Shown here piece after piece: positions 32,102 to 44,942 of a stretch of DNA of 64,000 nt. Made by a program: the position numbers and the translations under genes. The notes below the pieces were generated by a model, which worked only from the letters and a program-made list of their open reading frames with translations, searched no databases and was not told where the DNA came from. Within the stretch, counting starts at the first letter, position 1, and each line of letters begins with the position of its first letter. Origin of the DNA: Colias croceus. Taxonomy: Eukaryota; Arthropoda; Insecta; Lepidoptera; Pieridae. The DNA lies in the NCBI RefSeq assembly GCF_905220415.1, contig NC_059543.1, positions 2,604,001-2,668,000 on the forward strand. The letters run 5' to 3'.

Positions 32102-35100
32102 GAAAACGAGCTTATTAAAAAGATGCATAACGGATAACAAGATGACTTAATGCAACGTGCATTTTTTCAAATCAATGATCGCGATAATTTTACACGTGTA
32201 TTACTCACTTTAAATTCTTGAAGTTCTAGTATTACTACAAAAATAGAAACGACTTTTTTAAGCCCAGTAAGGGTAGAAAATTTAGGTACTTATATTTTAC
32301 TCTTATATATTATATACTCTTTTGTTCTAGAATTTATCCATCATTAACATCCATTATTATTTCATCAGATAAAGCAGTGTCTAGGAAATTGTATATAATT
32401 TTGCACTAGCTATTTTGAACTCATCGTTTATCCTTTCATAATAAATGTAAACTATTTCCAAGGTTATAATGCATTAATCCAATTAGCTGTTATTAAGGTT
32501 TAATGGATAATCGATACATATTTCCGATTCCAATATGGAAGCAAATTATTTATTGGAATCCTTTAAGTCAATTCCTGCTCGTGTTGCTGAAGCCGAGTAA
32601 GTTAATATTTTTGGTATTAGATAACGAAGCTATTTATCATAATTTATTCTCATTTATCAGTATATTATAACTGTTTAATTGTGTTGGTTGGTCCCTTGGT
32701 TTCACCGGCGGATATTACTGTAGTTAGCGTTTGATCTTTTTAGAGCAATTTGAATTTAACTAAATATTGCAATAATTATTGCAAAGAACAATTATTTCGA
32801 TTCTGAAATAGATTTTACAACAGTTAATCTTAGTATGAGACAAGTAATTTGGCATCTTTTCTTTTTTACTTATTTGAACTTTATCATAAGAAGAGACTCA
32901 ATTGGAAATAGGTCAATTTGAAAATGAAACCAAATCCTTATAATTGGTTGGAAATGTTCGATAAATAAAATGAGCTTTGAAACCGGAGTCAACATGACGA
33001 GGGTCACCAGCCTTAAATCAATAAAAGAACATCTCATATAACCGCAGATCCATTTCCAGACAATTTCCCTTTTGACGTTTTATTGTTTCTCTGAATTTAA
33101 GTATTGCATTCTTTGAGAAGGGTGGTTTGATATGAAGAGGGGAGACACCTGAAGTAGTTCATATTATATATTATCTGTGCCCTGTCAAGGTTAACTGTGG
33201 ACTGTAGTATATTAGGGTAGCATTAATAACATATAAGGAAAAAGAAAGGAAACCCTTTTTGAAGAGGGTTTCATGTAGTATAAAAAGCTCAAAGCCCAAT
33301 TGCTACAGAACTTAATGACTTTTAAAGCATATGCTTTCGTTTAAGTTTTATTTTTTTTAACAAAAAACTAAACTGCTTTCTAATTGTCAGAACTAGACCA
33401 CATTTAAATGGTCGGGACACATCTAAATACGGGAGGCATCAATTATGAAAAATTAAAGTTTAACCAAAATCGATTCACCCAGTCGAGTTGAGGCCTCCTT
33501 TTTTTAAATGAATAATTACACAAATCAACTTAAATTTACGTAATCAACATAAGACATGTCATTGTCCGTTCCCATAATAGAGACCGTTTAGATCCTGCCA
33601 GTTTTATCCAAGCAATTGCGTTTGTAGGTTATGCTGATGTGTTTACGTAAAGGAACCAGTCAAGTGCCACAAAGGTGATGCTTAATTATTGCCTTTTATT
33701 TATAGTTGGAAAGATATTCTATAGTTCTAGATTACAAAAAAGGACAGAGATAACAGATGAGGACAAAAATCTGTAAATTATTTTAATAATTTTTTTAATT
33801 TTTTTTTTTAACAAAAAACCACTTTATACAATAACATGATATTGATTACTTATTGGAAGATAGTAAGTAATACCAGAAGTGTTTCAACCGAACCAAAGCC
33901 AAATCAAAGAAACGAGTAAAAATCGGACATAAAAACAAAATAGGTAACTTGAAACTTTCGTAATTCAATAGAAATAAAATTTCCGAAGTTTCTAATAGAA
34001 AGACAATAATACAGGAAATTGAATAACGAACACTTTTGTAATATTTTTTCCGTGTCTATTTGAAAAACAAAGTTGGATTATAATAATTTACAATGGAGAA
34101 TTTTTACACTAAGTTTTTACATTTTATTGAAGTTGGTCTCTGTGTTGAAAATTCAACATGTCTAAAATGTGAATAAAGAAAAGAAATGCTAATTTTGTAT
34201 TTTCCATATTTATTTATAACAACAAAAAAGGGGGAAGTTTCACAATTCGCTTCTATGCTCTTTTAACGATTATTTCTTATTCTCAATCAGAAATAGCAAT
34301 TTACCTCACGCTTTAAATCGCTAAAAATAAATCTCAAACAACGATAATTAATTATAAGTACATCATTTCGTAATAATATTATCTTGAAGAATATTTAATA
34401 TTCATAGACAATTAGGTTTCAACAGGAGTGGGGTTTCAAAAACCATCGCAGAGTTTCAAAGTAATTTTCGTGGCTGCCTCAAGCGAGCCTTCACAATTAT
34501 TGTTCAGGAATCTTATAATTTCTGCTAAACTGTTATTTTAACTGACAATTCGGATTTCATGCCTCTTTATATTTATTATGGAAATTGTAATTAACATTTG
34601 GAAGTCATAAGAACGGTTTGTATGTATTATTTTCATTTTGTAACAATTTGTAATTGAGCCGCATAAATTACATTTTGATTATAAAGAAGAGAACCTTGAT
34701 TTAGTTGCCAAAAGCTGCATTTGAAAGCCGATTTTGAATATTATTTTGTTAGTATACCTACAGCTTTTTAAGTCCTGAGAGAAATGGCTATATTTTTACC
34801 CTTCTAACATTCTAGTTTTAGATAAAAGTATGTATATCTATGATATTTATTATCGGTAATATATTATAGTCTAAATTAGAACATACGGGCAGTAGTAATT
34901 AACGCTGATACAAAGCGATTGAAGCTGCAACCGCCACTTCAGTCGGTAACCTGTCTACAACGCTAGTAAAGCAGACACTGGGTAGTAACAGAATAACAAT
35001 CTTCAACACTCGAGAATCCACTGGCAGCTACAATATAAATGAATTAAAAAATCAATCTCGACACTATATAAAAGAACGATCCGCTAACACAATCAAATCG

Positions 35101-35424
35101 TCGCGTCGATTGCACGCACTTGCCGTGAAACAGTTGAGATTGGAAATCAATATCCAGTTATTGAGACCGAGCAGATTGAAAGCCAAATGGACACCATTGT
35201 TTGTTCATTGCGTATTAAATGGTTCAGGGAATAATAGTTAGCGGTCAATGGAGTTGATTTAGATAGTTTCAAAATTCTTTAGCAGAATGATTTATTAAAG
35301 GTCAATTTGTGATATTCAAAACTTTTTATAATGTACAAAAGAATTTTAAATAAAATAAAAAATGTGTCTTTAATCGACGTTCGATAGGATGTAGCAGGGT
35401 ATGAGAAGATGTTTTATATTATCA
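32102..35424. other. AT-rich DNA, no gene supported
   Basis: The only item of note is a 62-nt ATG-to-donor stretch at 32535-32596 and a TATA-like promoter candidate at 35065. The rest shows no repeat or ORF I can support. Confidence 0.5.
35065..35100 (+). promoter_or_regulatory. Candidate TATA core promoter
   Basis: TATATAAAAG at 35065-35074 is a strong TATA box. About 29 bp downstream lies ACACAATCAAATCG, a weak initiator context. The surrounding 250 bp is less AT-rich than its neighbours. No ORF follows, so this may be an orphan match, an LTR remnant or a promoter of a gene whose coding exons lie elsewhere. Confidence 0.2.
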
Positions 35425-35476
35425 CTAGCTGTGCTCCGCGGTTTCACCCGCATTACTCATTCCTGTTGGTCTTGAT
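35425..35476 (-). mobile_element. Truncated Helitron-like element (family A), 3' end
   Basis: Read on the minus strand: CAGGAATGAGTAATGCGGGT, GAAACCGCGG hairpin, then CTAGT. The 5' two-thirds are absent. Confidence 0.6.
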
Positions 35477-36021
35477 GTATTTTGTTTTCTCATGATGTAT
35501 TTTGTAATAATGAAGAGCTTTTACAAACATTCCCTCGTGATTGACCTACGGTCTAATCTCTCCACATGCATTGTTGTACAAATGTTCTGTTTTCTCATGA
35601 ATATAGAGATCTCTACTGTATCATTTTTACAAAAGCAATGGATAAAGAAAACGAAGGATGTTTTAGTATGGAAACAAGATGATTGCTGATATGTTTCTTT
35701 TATTAAATCTTTAATTCAGTACAAAATCAAGGGGCGTGTACAAAGATTTTTCGTAAACGAGAAGGTCAGTGGTCTTGAATGAATTTGTTTTGGGACGAAA
35801 TGGTTTTCAGTTCATTGCGTCCTTAATTTAGATTCCATTGGAACCCTGTTTTATTCGAGGATTTCGTACTTTAATCTAATATAAAGAAGAGATTCACATA
35901 CTGTTAAAATGGTGTCTATTGAATAAGAAAAACATTTTAGATTAGTAGCAAAGTTAGATGGGTTTGTGCATGTATATTTTAAACGTAGAGCGTTAGCTAC
36001 CTACTATTAGGTGTTCTGGAC

Positions 36022-36238
36022 TCCTACTAATATTATAAATGCGAAAGTTTGTAAGGATGTGTGTGTTTGTTACCCTTAACGCAAATACTCCTGAACCGAT
36101 TACAATGAAATTTAGCACACATATAGAGGGTAACTTGGATTAACACATAGGATAGGTTTTATCCCAGAAATCCCACGGGAACGGGACCTATGCGGGTTTT
36201 TCTTTGAAAACGCGGGCGTAGCCGCGGGCGGAAAGCTA
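36022..36238 (+). mobile_element. Helitron-like element (family B)
   Basis: Complete copy from TCCTACTAATATTATAAATG to GGGCGTAGCCGCGGGCGG, ending CTAA instead of CTAG. Very similar to 11383-11603. Confidence 0.75.
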
Positions 36239-37738
36239 ATATACAATATTTCTTTAGCACACACTCATTATCCACCACACAGGTCAAAGTGATATAAATA
36301 CAGTAGCTATAAGCATAATAAGTTCACTCTATCGATTAACGCTTTCCTCTTGACTGAAAGACCTCGATCTTATAATAACTCTTGATTAGTAAAGTAGTGA
36401 TTAAGACCTCTAGAAGTATTTTATATATAGATTTTAAAATGAGATGCGCTTGAACTTACTGAACAAAATCACTTCTCAATAACTAAAATATAGCCAAAAG
36501 AATCTTCATTATTATTCCGTTCTCTCACCTAAGGCATAAACTGATTAGATATTATCGAACCGAAAAAAATATTAAATAGAGCAATTATATTACCAATATA
36601 GTTAAAAAAAGATATTAAACTATCCAAATAAATAAAATGATGTAGCCGACGGACATTTATAATTTTTCAGCCTTCACCCTCAAACAAAATCACAAAAAAG
36701 AAGGTAGCCGTGCAACCAAATCCAAGTATTTATTTAAACACAAACATTTACAACATGAATTAATAATAACAGATACAGAACATTGACGTAATTTGTATTA
36801 CGTAGCAATATCGACTGCTAATAATTATGTAAAGATTATTGCGGTTCCACAGAAAATTGGATCAAACTATCAAAATAGAAGCTGTAATATCAATCCCAGG
36901 GATATAATAGAATATAATCCAATGTAGCTATTTATTTAGGGAACGATACCGCCCGAATCGGTCCACCAAGTCTATCGGTCTATCTAATCGAAAAGAAGTC
37001 TACCTAATCGAAAAGAAGTTTTTCATCATATTTAATTCAGAACTACATTAATTATATACTTCATCATATGAAATTCGAAACTAGACGTAGTGCATATAAA
37101 ACCAAACTTCTGTCATCATAAATAATTTTATGTGAGATCGATGGTGAGATCCTTAAGTGAGATCAAGAAGCTTGGTGAGATATAGATCTCACCAATATTT
37201 ATCATACATTGTCTTCCGCAAATACACATCAATCGATACTTCAAAATTCTTTTCTTTTATATTCTTAGTCTTGATAATTGAACTTTTGTTACAAAATTTT
37301 ATTATTGTTTATTGATGCCGCGGCCACCAGCTAGCTATCTGTTATCTATATAGAGCCGAGAGAAAAATAAAAAGTCGAAAGGGAGGAGTGTGGTAAACAA
37401 CTAAAAAGCAGTAAATGGTAGGTTATGAGATTGTAATAGTACAAAATTATTATTATACCCATGACGTAATTCGCAAAGGATAAGCCAGATTTAAAAAACA
37501 AGCTTCCAGTATACAAATTGCAACGCAGAGAGGCTGATTGGCGTTTAATGAAACGACGACTCAATCCCGTTCCAGATTATTGAAATGTGGTTGCGGTGAT
37601 AAATCGATACTTACCTAACCGGCGCTGATAACCTCTATCCGATCTGTATAAACATTTTAAAACCGGTATACAGTCTCTCTCTCTCTTCTTTTGCTTTACC
37701 TCTTTGTTTGGGCTCGGCTCTCATCTTTATTTTTGTGT
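36239..37738. other. AT-rich DNA, no gene seen
   Basis: A CT microsatellite lies at 37673-37686. No coding region is supported. Confidence 0.5.
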
Positions 37739-37787
37739 GTCTCTCGATGTTAGCCAGAAGGGCTTCTACATCTTTACGCGGACGCAT
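37739..37787. repeat. Short dispersed repeat, copy 1
   Basis: GTCTCTCGATGTTAGCC, AGAAGGGCTTCTACATC and TTTACGCGGACGC recur at 56305-56353 with few changes. The class is unknown; probably a SINE or MITE fragment. Confidence 0.5.
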
Positions 37788-40013
37788 GGGTGAACTGAAG
37801 GTTCACCCTGGTAGCGACTAGAGAGAGAGTAGAGTATTAAATATAGAAATAATAAACAATGTTAAAATGTAAGCCACCATCTTTTATTTGCTTATCAACA
37901 AAGGATCGACTTCAGATGTGGCTATACGACATTATTTAAGTAACTTTAAAATCACTGAAAGAAGGTCAAGACACTTAATCCAAAACTCAACTTAAATTTC
38001 TTATTAAGCTTTTACATGTGCTTATAATATAAAATTATAATTATTTAATATAAGCACAAATTTTTCATTTTATTAAACTATCATTATTTATATGTGTCAT
38101 CGTAATTGATTCCTTTTAGAGTCAATTGATAACTATTGGAATCAAGGCTCACTTCAAAATTTCATATTTATTATATGAAATAATAATTCCTAGCCGCCTG
38201 CTGTCTGCCGCAATAAAAAATTCAATCATATTGTTTCAGTGGGCTGATAGAAAAACGCTAGCATTTACAATATAATCACGTTCCTACAATAAATATTGCG
38301 GTCAGTGACATATTATTATGTTATTTTTCTGTTTCCCAATTTACTAAAAGGATTTTTCTGTGACTGTAATACGGAATATAAATATTAAATGATTTTGATG
38401 TATGTTATAATATTTATGTTAACTCTTAGAAACTATTGTTCAATATAAAAAAATAAAGAATGCAAATGCATGTGAAGAGATCGAAGATACATCCGCATGA
38501 AGCGAGTTAAATAGAAATACTTTATAAAAATATGCTTATAGTAAGAATATTTATTTTCTTTTTATAAATAGAGTCAAGATTACTTGCAATGTATTAATAT
38601 AGTAAAACTTAATAAAATTTGTATTTCATTTTATTTATACATACCAATTAATTTCAAATTGATATCCTAAAAACGAAAATGTTCATGTTACCTTTTACAA
38701 ATTATATGATATTCGATATAAAAAGTAATACATTACGTAGAATAAGATCGTGAACATACGAATAAACATTTCGATTTCACTCCAACCTCAGCTTCAGTCA
38801 ATACAAGAGCCGTAAAGTGAAACGATCTTGAAACGAATGAGAAATAATAAGTCTACTTCATAACACGTCTGCAATAAAACACACGACTGGGATGAAATGT
38901 CACAAAATGACAGTTAGAGCTCCTTCACACGATATTTACATATTTCAGACGACGTGTCTTCAATTACTTAAGCCTCACGAGGCTAAATAATGTTATAACT
39001 AAGATAATTTCGTAGTTTCGCATTCTATCATTTTCCACGTGTTTAACGAAACATAACTTTGTAACAGCGGGTTAAATATTGCGAACAGCGGGCAGCTTAA
39101 ATCTGTTGTATCTAAACTTTCGTGACTATTAAATTTAAGTAATTCTTTTGGAATAGTGTTTAAAACATAACAACCGAAAGATTTTTTGCTTGCTCAATAA
39201 TTTTTCTAATAACTATCTTACCTTCTTCACTGTCCTTTTCAAACATAAAGGACAGATTATTAGGTATTTGTCAGTTTTCGAGGGTTTTCCCTTCGTACAC
39301 AAACGTATTTTTTTTCTAATCCCATTGATTGAAGAATGTGTTTTACTTATAAATTAGGTTAAACGATCAGTGAATTGTTTGAATATAATCAATCAGTAAA
39401 CAAGAGGCTCACTTCAAAATTGCGGTCAATATCCCTTGAGACCTCTCTGCATATATGAGGTTCAAATTTACCTCTAACAATAGTTTAACGACTGGAATCT
39501 TTTCAAGGGTCAAATATATAAGAGAATATATGAAGTGTATCGATTTAAGCGCTATATTTATAGCTTTATTTGCGCAACAGCTAACATGGTTCTAAAATTC
39601 GTAAATAATAAATGTACTTTTGTTTGTATAAAAACATACCTAGTCGTGCTTATTAAGAAGATAAATTTTGTTTCAGAAAAGTGCCATATAGGATTCTGAC
39701 GGTAAAATAATTTTTATTATCACTTTTATACTTTTTGGGTTAAATCGTAACACACAAACGTAAAATCAAATCTTTCCTATAGTAATGTAATATTACTTTA
39801 GATTAATATTGTATACATCCATATTCTATGTATAATGCGTTGAAGTACAAACCATTACAAACCGACACCCGCCTCACAATACTTAAGACCTTACAATAGA
39901 TCCATTTCATTGTCACACAGAAATAGAACCAAGACTTGTATCACGACAGAGGTCTTAAAGACATTTTATACTAAAGACACGAGAGACTTGTGTTATGTGT
40001 GTGTTTTTATTAT
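37788..40013. other. AT-rich DNA, no gene seen
   Basis: I see nothing that can be supported here. Confidence 0.5.
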
Positions 40014-40199
40014 TTATATATTATAAACCTGAAGAGTTTATTTGTTTGAACGCACTAATCTCAGGAACTACTGGTCCGATTTGAAAAATTCTTTCGGTGT
40101 TAGATAGCCCATTTATCGAGGAAGGCTATAGGCCACATATCATAACGCTAATACCAACAGGAGCGGAGCCACGTGAGTGAAACCGCAAAGTGCATTTAG
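40014..40199 (+). mobile_element. Helitron-like element (family A), worn ends
   Basis: The internal sequence matches other family A copies closely (GGTGTTAGATAGCCCATTTA, GGAAGGCTATAGG), but the start and the 3' hairpin (GTGAAACCGCAAAG) and CTAG have mutated. Confidence 0.7.
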
Positions 40200-40232
40200 T
40201 CTATTATATACATTGTTTTCTATACCTAGTAC

Positions 40233-40388
40233 CAGGGGCGTAGCTACCGTCGTATCTGCCGTATCAATTATACGGGGCCCCTGCGCCAAGGGGCCCCCAA
40301 CGTGCGCTTTAATGAGAAATCTTTACCCTTCCTAAGGGCCCCAAACAAATTTTTATACGGGGCCCCGCCAAGGCACGCTACGCTTCTG
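40233..40388. mobile_element. Small hAT-like element with 8-bp target duplication
   Basis: The 156-bp element begins CAGGGGCGTAGC and ends GCTACGCTTCTG, a 12-bp inverted terminus with two mismatches. CCTAGTAC flanks it on both sides (40225-40232 and 40389-40396). GGGGCCCC runs inside are unusually GC-rich. The GGCGTAGC terminus and 8-bp duplication fit hAT. Confidence 0.82.
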
Positions 40389-40557
40389 CCTAGTACCTAT
40401 GTACCTGCAACTGTAACCACAGATTACTATATAGTTAAAGAGATGTTGAGAATTAGAGATGAAACGTTTATTCATAGAACACAATCACACTTACAATAAA
40501 AACACAATACACAAGTTTTTTTTATACCATGTCTATAACTTATACATATTTATAACT

Positions 40558-40735
40558 TCCGCCCGCGACTCCGTCCGCGCGGAATAATTAAGATTTTTTT
40601 CTACGTATTTTTCTGGGATAAAAAGTATACTATATATAATCCGGGATAAAAAGTATTATGTCCAGGATAATAAGGTATAATTATACCAAGTTTCATCGAA
40701 ATCAAACCGTTAGTTTTCACGTGATGCTTTCACAT
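40558..40735 (-). mobile_element. Degenerate Helitron- or RTE-like fragment
   Basis: On the minus strand it contains GTGAAAGCATCACGTGAAAA, GATTTCGATGAAACTTGGTA, repeated TACTTTTTATCCC and a CCGCGCGGACGGAGTCGCGG end. The 'cell-style' end resembles the 10584 fragment. The family is uncertain. Confidence 0.45.
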
Positions 40736-41218
40736 ACAGACAATTTGAAAATTTTTAATCACATATTTGGGTTTTGTTATCGATCCAGTAACACCCCCTG
40801 CTATTTATTTTTTCAATATTTTCAGTGTACAGAATTGACCCTTCTACAGATTTATTATAATATGTATGTATGTTACACGCGTTGTACGAAATCAAAAAGA
40901 ACAAACACTCATTGATTTTCTGAAACAACTGTGCAATAAAGAGAAATGCCAACAGAATATTAATAAACAAAGTAAAATCAACAGTCCACACGTTGTATAA
41001 CAAAAAACTAACAAAAAATGATATTGGAATGGAACGAAAGCCATTTAATCCTTTTTGTTTGAGATCGCTTTAATGCAGTTCATGAAAGCTCGGGATTACT
41101 TTATGTTCATTTTTTCTTTTGAACTATCTAATTAATGTTTTTATGAGATGGATATTTAATAATATAGATTAATCCTAACGTAGTGTTGTGATAAATGCGA
41201 AAGCTTTTACTGAATTGC
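40736..41218. other. AT-rich DNA, no gene seen
   Basis: Only short overlapping ORFs on both strands without motifs. Confidence 0.5.
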
Positions 41219-41425
41219 TTGTTTAATATGTGGGTTCGATTCCCAGCTGAGGCAAATATTTGTGTGATGAACTGGGTGTTATTATCTATATCAGTATTTA
41301 TTTAGAATTATATATGTATGTTTATTAGCCATCTGGTTTCCATAACACAATCGAAAGCTTAGTATGGGATCAGATCGTGCCGTGTGTGAAAATTGTCCTG
41401 AAATATTTATTTATTTATATTTATT
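41219..41425 (+). mobile_element. tRNA-derived SINE, 5'-decayed
   Basis: Box B GGTTCGATTCC is exact at about 41232-41242. A body with GAGGCAAATATTTGTGTGAT, ATCTGGTTTCCATAACACAA and GTGTGAAAATTGTCCTG and a TTTAT-type tail follows. The box A half is missing or mutated. The body differs from the SINE at 14122. Confidence 0.65.
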
Positions 41426-41894
41426 TTATTGCGAAAACAAGTTTAACGATTTCTAATTAAATTTGACATGTAGATACTTAACACACTATTAGAACTATTA
41501 TGTAGCTTTTGGCATAAATGCAATTTTTATTGATATATCTAGGTAACTAGATAAATATCCTAATTTATAACATAACTCATAATAAAATAAGTAATAAACT
41601 CAAATGTGCAGTTACGTTACATGCAGATACGAGACATTAATTAAAACGGAGAATATGCTCCGAAACCCTGAAATAAAATACAGACTTCGTTATCGTTCTT
41701 TGAAATATCAGTGTATCATAGGAGCTAAAGAAAATCCGATTTTATCCCCGATGCAACGTTGATGCGTAGGCATCACAGGTTCTCAATTTCAGCTTCTGTA
41801 GCGACATCCAGACAACGTTTTTACGATATCAATTTGAAATATTGATTTTCTGATACTTGCATTTTACAGCGACTATATTTAGACTATTAGTACG
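41426..41894. other. AT-rich DNA, no gene seen
   Basis: No repeat or gene recognised. Confidence 0.5.
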
Positions 41895-42982
41895 GGAGCT
41901 AGCAACGTTTAAAAAAAAGTCATTTTAGTATAGTTGGGTTTTTGATATACTGTTTCTCTTGCTATTTCGGTTAGAGTCCGGGCTGTCTGGCTGGCCGCAG
42001 TGGTTGCGTTTATTAGTGCGCATCTTATCTGCACAGGAAAATATCCTTAATTTAAAGTCATTTTTTAACGCGTAATTTTTAATCTTTTGCCTTTAGATAG
42101 ATCCATCGGACATAAATTTTTTATTGCAAGACGTTTTTTTCGTTGTAAAATAGGTGCCATACGCAATTTTTATTTCAAAATAACTAAAATGTCATCGAAA
42201 TAAGTGAAATTACATCAACATGAGTCCGCTTAAAAGGTAAGTAATAACTTTATTATTTATATTATATTATCCTTTTTTAATACTTATAATGAATAATTAG
42301 TAAACTAATATTTTTAATAGATGGTTTCATATTTATTACACTTTTGGGTATAAATATGAATTTGATGATATTTGTATTTTCTAGTGTTTGATTTTACGCG
42401 AGTATTATACATTTTGAAATTAAAGACTTGGGAAAATAATACAATGAATAAATCGCGTTTAAAATCCGTTAAAAAGTATTTAATTTCTTGATGATATTTG
42501 GTTTTTATCAAGTTTACATTAACGTCCTATTTGAGGTTCGTTGGGAAAAAGGAGGCAATATGGTACTTAGATTGTTGAAAAAAAACTGTAAATAGTAAAA
42601 TGAATATTATATATAGTATAAGTAACACAGTGATTACTTATCCTTCACTGGGACTCATGTTGATGGAATTTCACTTATTTCGATGATATTTTAATTATTT
42701 TGAAATAAAAATTGCGTCTGGCACCTATTTAACAACGAAAAAAACGTCTTGCAATAAAAAATGTATGTCTAATGGATCTATCTAAAGGCAAACGATTAAA
42801 AATTACGCGTTAAAAAATGACTTTAAATTAAGGATATTTTCCTGTGCAGATAAGATGCGCAATAATAAACGCAACCACTGCAGCCAGCCAGACAGCCCAG
42901 CCTGTAACCGAAACAGCAAGAGGAACAGCATATCAAAGAACCAACTATACTAAAATGCTCACTTGTCAACGTTGCTACCTCC
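41895..42982. mobile_element. Foldback element 1 (long inverted repeats, about 350-bp arms)
   Basis: The arm 41895 to about 42250 is the diverged reverse complement of about 42632-42982. The ends read GGAGCTAGCAACGTT and AACGTTGCTACCTCC. Arm contents include GCGCATCTTATCTGCACAGG and TTGCAAGACGTTTTTTTCG, present in inverted form on the other side. The loop is AT-rich and has no ORF of note. No clear target duplication was seen, so the superfamily is unknown. Confidence 0.75.
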
Positions 42983-44086
42983 TAGAATATATTATAGTCT
43001 GTCCACTATAAGAATTGCCTTTTGACAGCTCGACGGGTGATACCAGAAGTGATGTCAGATAAAGGTAAAAATTATCGATTGTGATACCATTCCGATTATA
43101 AATTCAAAATATTATCATAAATCGCATCAGGTACGTAAATAATAATTACAACGTAAACATACTACGTAAAGATTTTATATGATTATTTTATTGAATATGT
43201 TTAGCTGCATGACTGTTATAGTAATTTTAATAATAAGACCACATATCTATGCATTTTATGTTAATACTAAACTAAACTAATATTTTATTATTTTTTGGTT
43301 TCTATCTTACAATTTGGTTGACTTTTTGTATAAATTACATAACATAATAGAAGAGTTTTTCTGTGTCGGATATAGTTTACAGAGTATTTCTATCGATTAT
43401 TATAATCTATCGACCCATCATTGAATAATTCTGTGAAGACATCACTAAGTGGGCGGGGCCTGTCCATGAAGTAGAATAATTATTTGTATGACATTTTAAC
43501 CTAATAGAGTAAGATCCCAGAGCGATAAGACATAACTTATTTTCTAAAAGATGAAACTTTAAGTTCTCAGTAGTGTCTCATGTACTTTGTATACCTGCGT
43601 GTTTGTGAAGTTTGCCCAGTGACACCTGGGAAGGTACCAGGTGAGAAAGGTGACTAAAAATAAGAGTTACTTTACTTAAATTTAGATGGCTGATTTTTAG
43701 ATATATTTTATAGAATATCATTCTCAAATGGTATCGCAAGTATCAGACACTTTTCATGGACCAAAACTTTTGTCAGACGCTTTAAAGCTCCACCAAAAAT
43801 AAATAAACTTTACTTATTTTTTAATGTCTGATTTTTTAATATGTTATCAACATAACTACTACAAAATTATATTTAATCAGTCAGACAAATTGGAATGACC
43901 AAAAATCCACTAAACACAAAAATTATTCGGCCGTGAGTACGAACGCGAGAGCATTATGCATGCGTTTCAGAGCGAGTGAGACGTCCATAGTAACACAATA
44001 TACAGATACATACAGTAAGGAAACTTCATACAAAACGTCCGAAATGGCTCACGCGCACAAGCAAGCGTGTTTACGAGTATCTTAAG

Positions 44087-44241
44087 TGCCCTTACGCACT
44101 AGCGGTTAACCGCGTTAGCCGCTTTCCCATTTTAATATGCAACCGCTTATGATTGTACGCACTAATCATAAAGCGGTTGCATATTAAAATGGGAAAGCGC
44201 GGTTAGCCGCTCCCGCGGTTAACCGCTAGTGCGTAAGGGCA
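44087..44241. mobile_element. Palindromic MITE nested in foldback element 2
   Basis: The 155-bp sequence folds on itself almost completely. It starts TGCCCTTACGCACTAGCGG and ends with the reverse complement, with GGTTAACCGC blocks near both ends. No clean target duplication was found. Superfamily unknown. Confidence 0.75.
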
Positions 44242-44828
44242 TTAGGGGTATTGAGGGGGATCAATAGTAGCGGGTGACACATCCACAGATTTTGAATAAC
44301 AAAGAAGTAGTATAGAAAAAAGTTTAAAGTGATGTCAATTCACATTAAATAAATATCGATTGTTTCAGTTTGTAGCCCTTTCTATAAATATATTTGTACA
44401 TATCGTATCTGACTACAAGTTAAAAAGAGACTATTTTTAAATTTCTATAGATATGGCAGCATGAGTTTTAAATTATGTTGACATATTTTCTCCCAAAATG
44501 ATAGCTACAAATAGTCACTATTAGCCTATTAGGAACCCAGTCTGTTTAAAGATCGCATCTATTTTTTACGCAATCTAGAAGAGCACAAAAATCTAAAAAA
44601 ATGGAAACCTTAAAAAATTTTGTTTAAATTTATGTGCATAATTGCGTAAATATTAGGGAAGAAAAAGATAGATATTATAATTATTGTATTTTTATCGATA
44701 CGTCACTTTACCACTTTGTCAAGCACTAAGCCTGTCACACTATTTTCTTTTTCATCCTAAAACAAAAAGGTGGAGGTTCTATGCTAAAAATTAATTTACC
44801 GAATATATGCAATAAATTATTTTAATTT

Positions 44829-44942
44829 TCATCATCATCATCATCATCATCAGCCCATATACGTTCCCACTGCTGGGACACAGGCCTCCTATGAGGGTAC
44901 AGGCCATAATCCACCACGCTGGCCAAGTGCGGGTTGGCATTT
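44829..44942 (-). mobile_element. LINE 3' tail with (ATG)n end
   Basis: On the minus strand: TGCCAACCCGCACTTGGCC, GGTGGATTATGGCCTGTACC, GTCCCAGCAGTGGGAACG, then (ATG)n. This 3' end is one I recall as very common in lepidopteran genomes (CR1/Zenon-like LINEs). It is strongly truncated. Confidence 0.65.

Noticed and set aside
32535..32596. Possible first coding exon: ATG followed by 20 open codons and a GTAAGT donor
   Set aside because: Short enough to occur by chance in 64 kb; no promoter, following exon or family match could be seen.
34880..35180. Possible LTR around the TATA-like box
   Set aside because: No second LTR, primer-binding site, polypurine tract or gag/pol sequence could be found nearby.
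37570..37650. Possible minus-strand 5' UTR exon ending at a GTAAGT donor near 37,615
   Set aside because: No pyrimidine tract, no long open frame and no partner exon; the donor alone is not enough.
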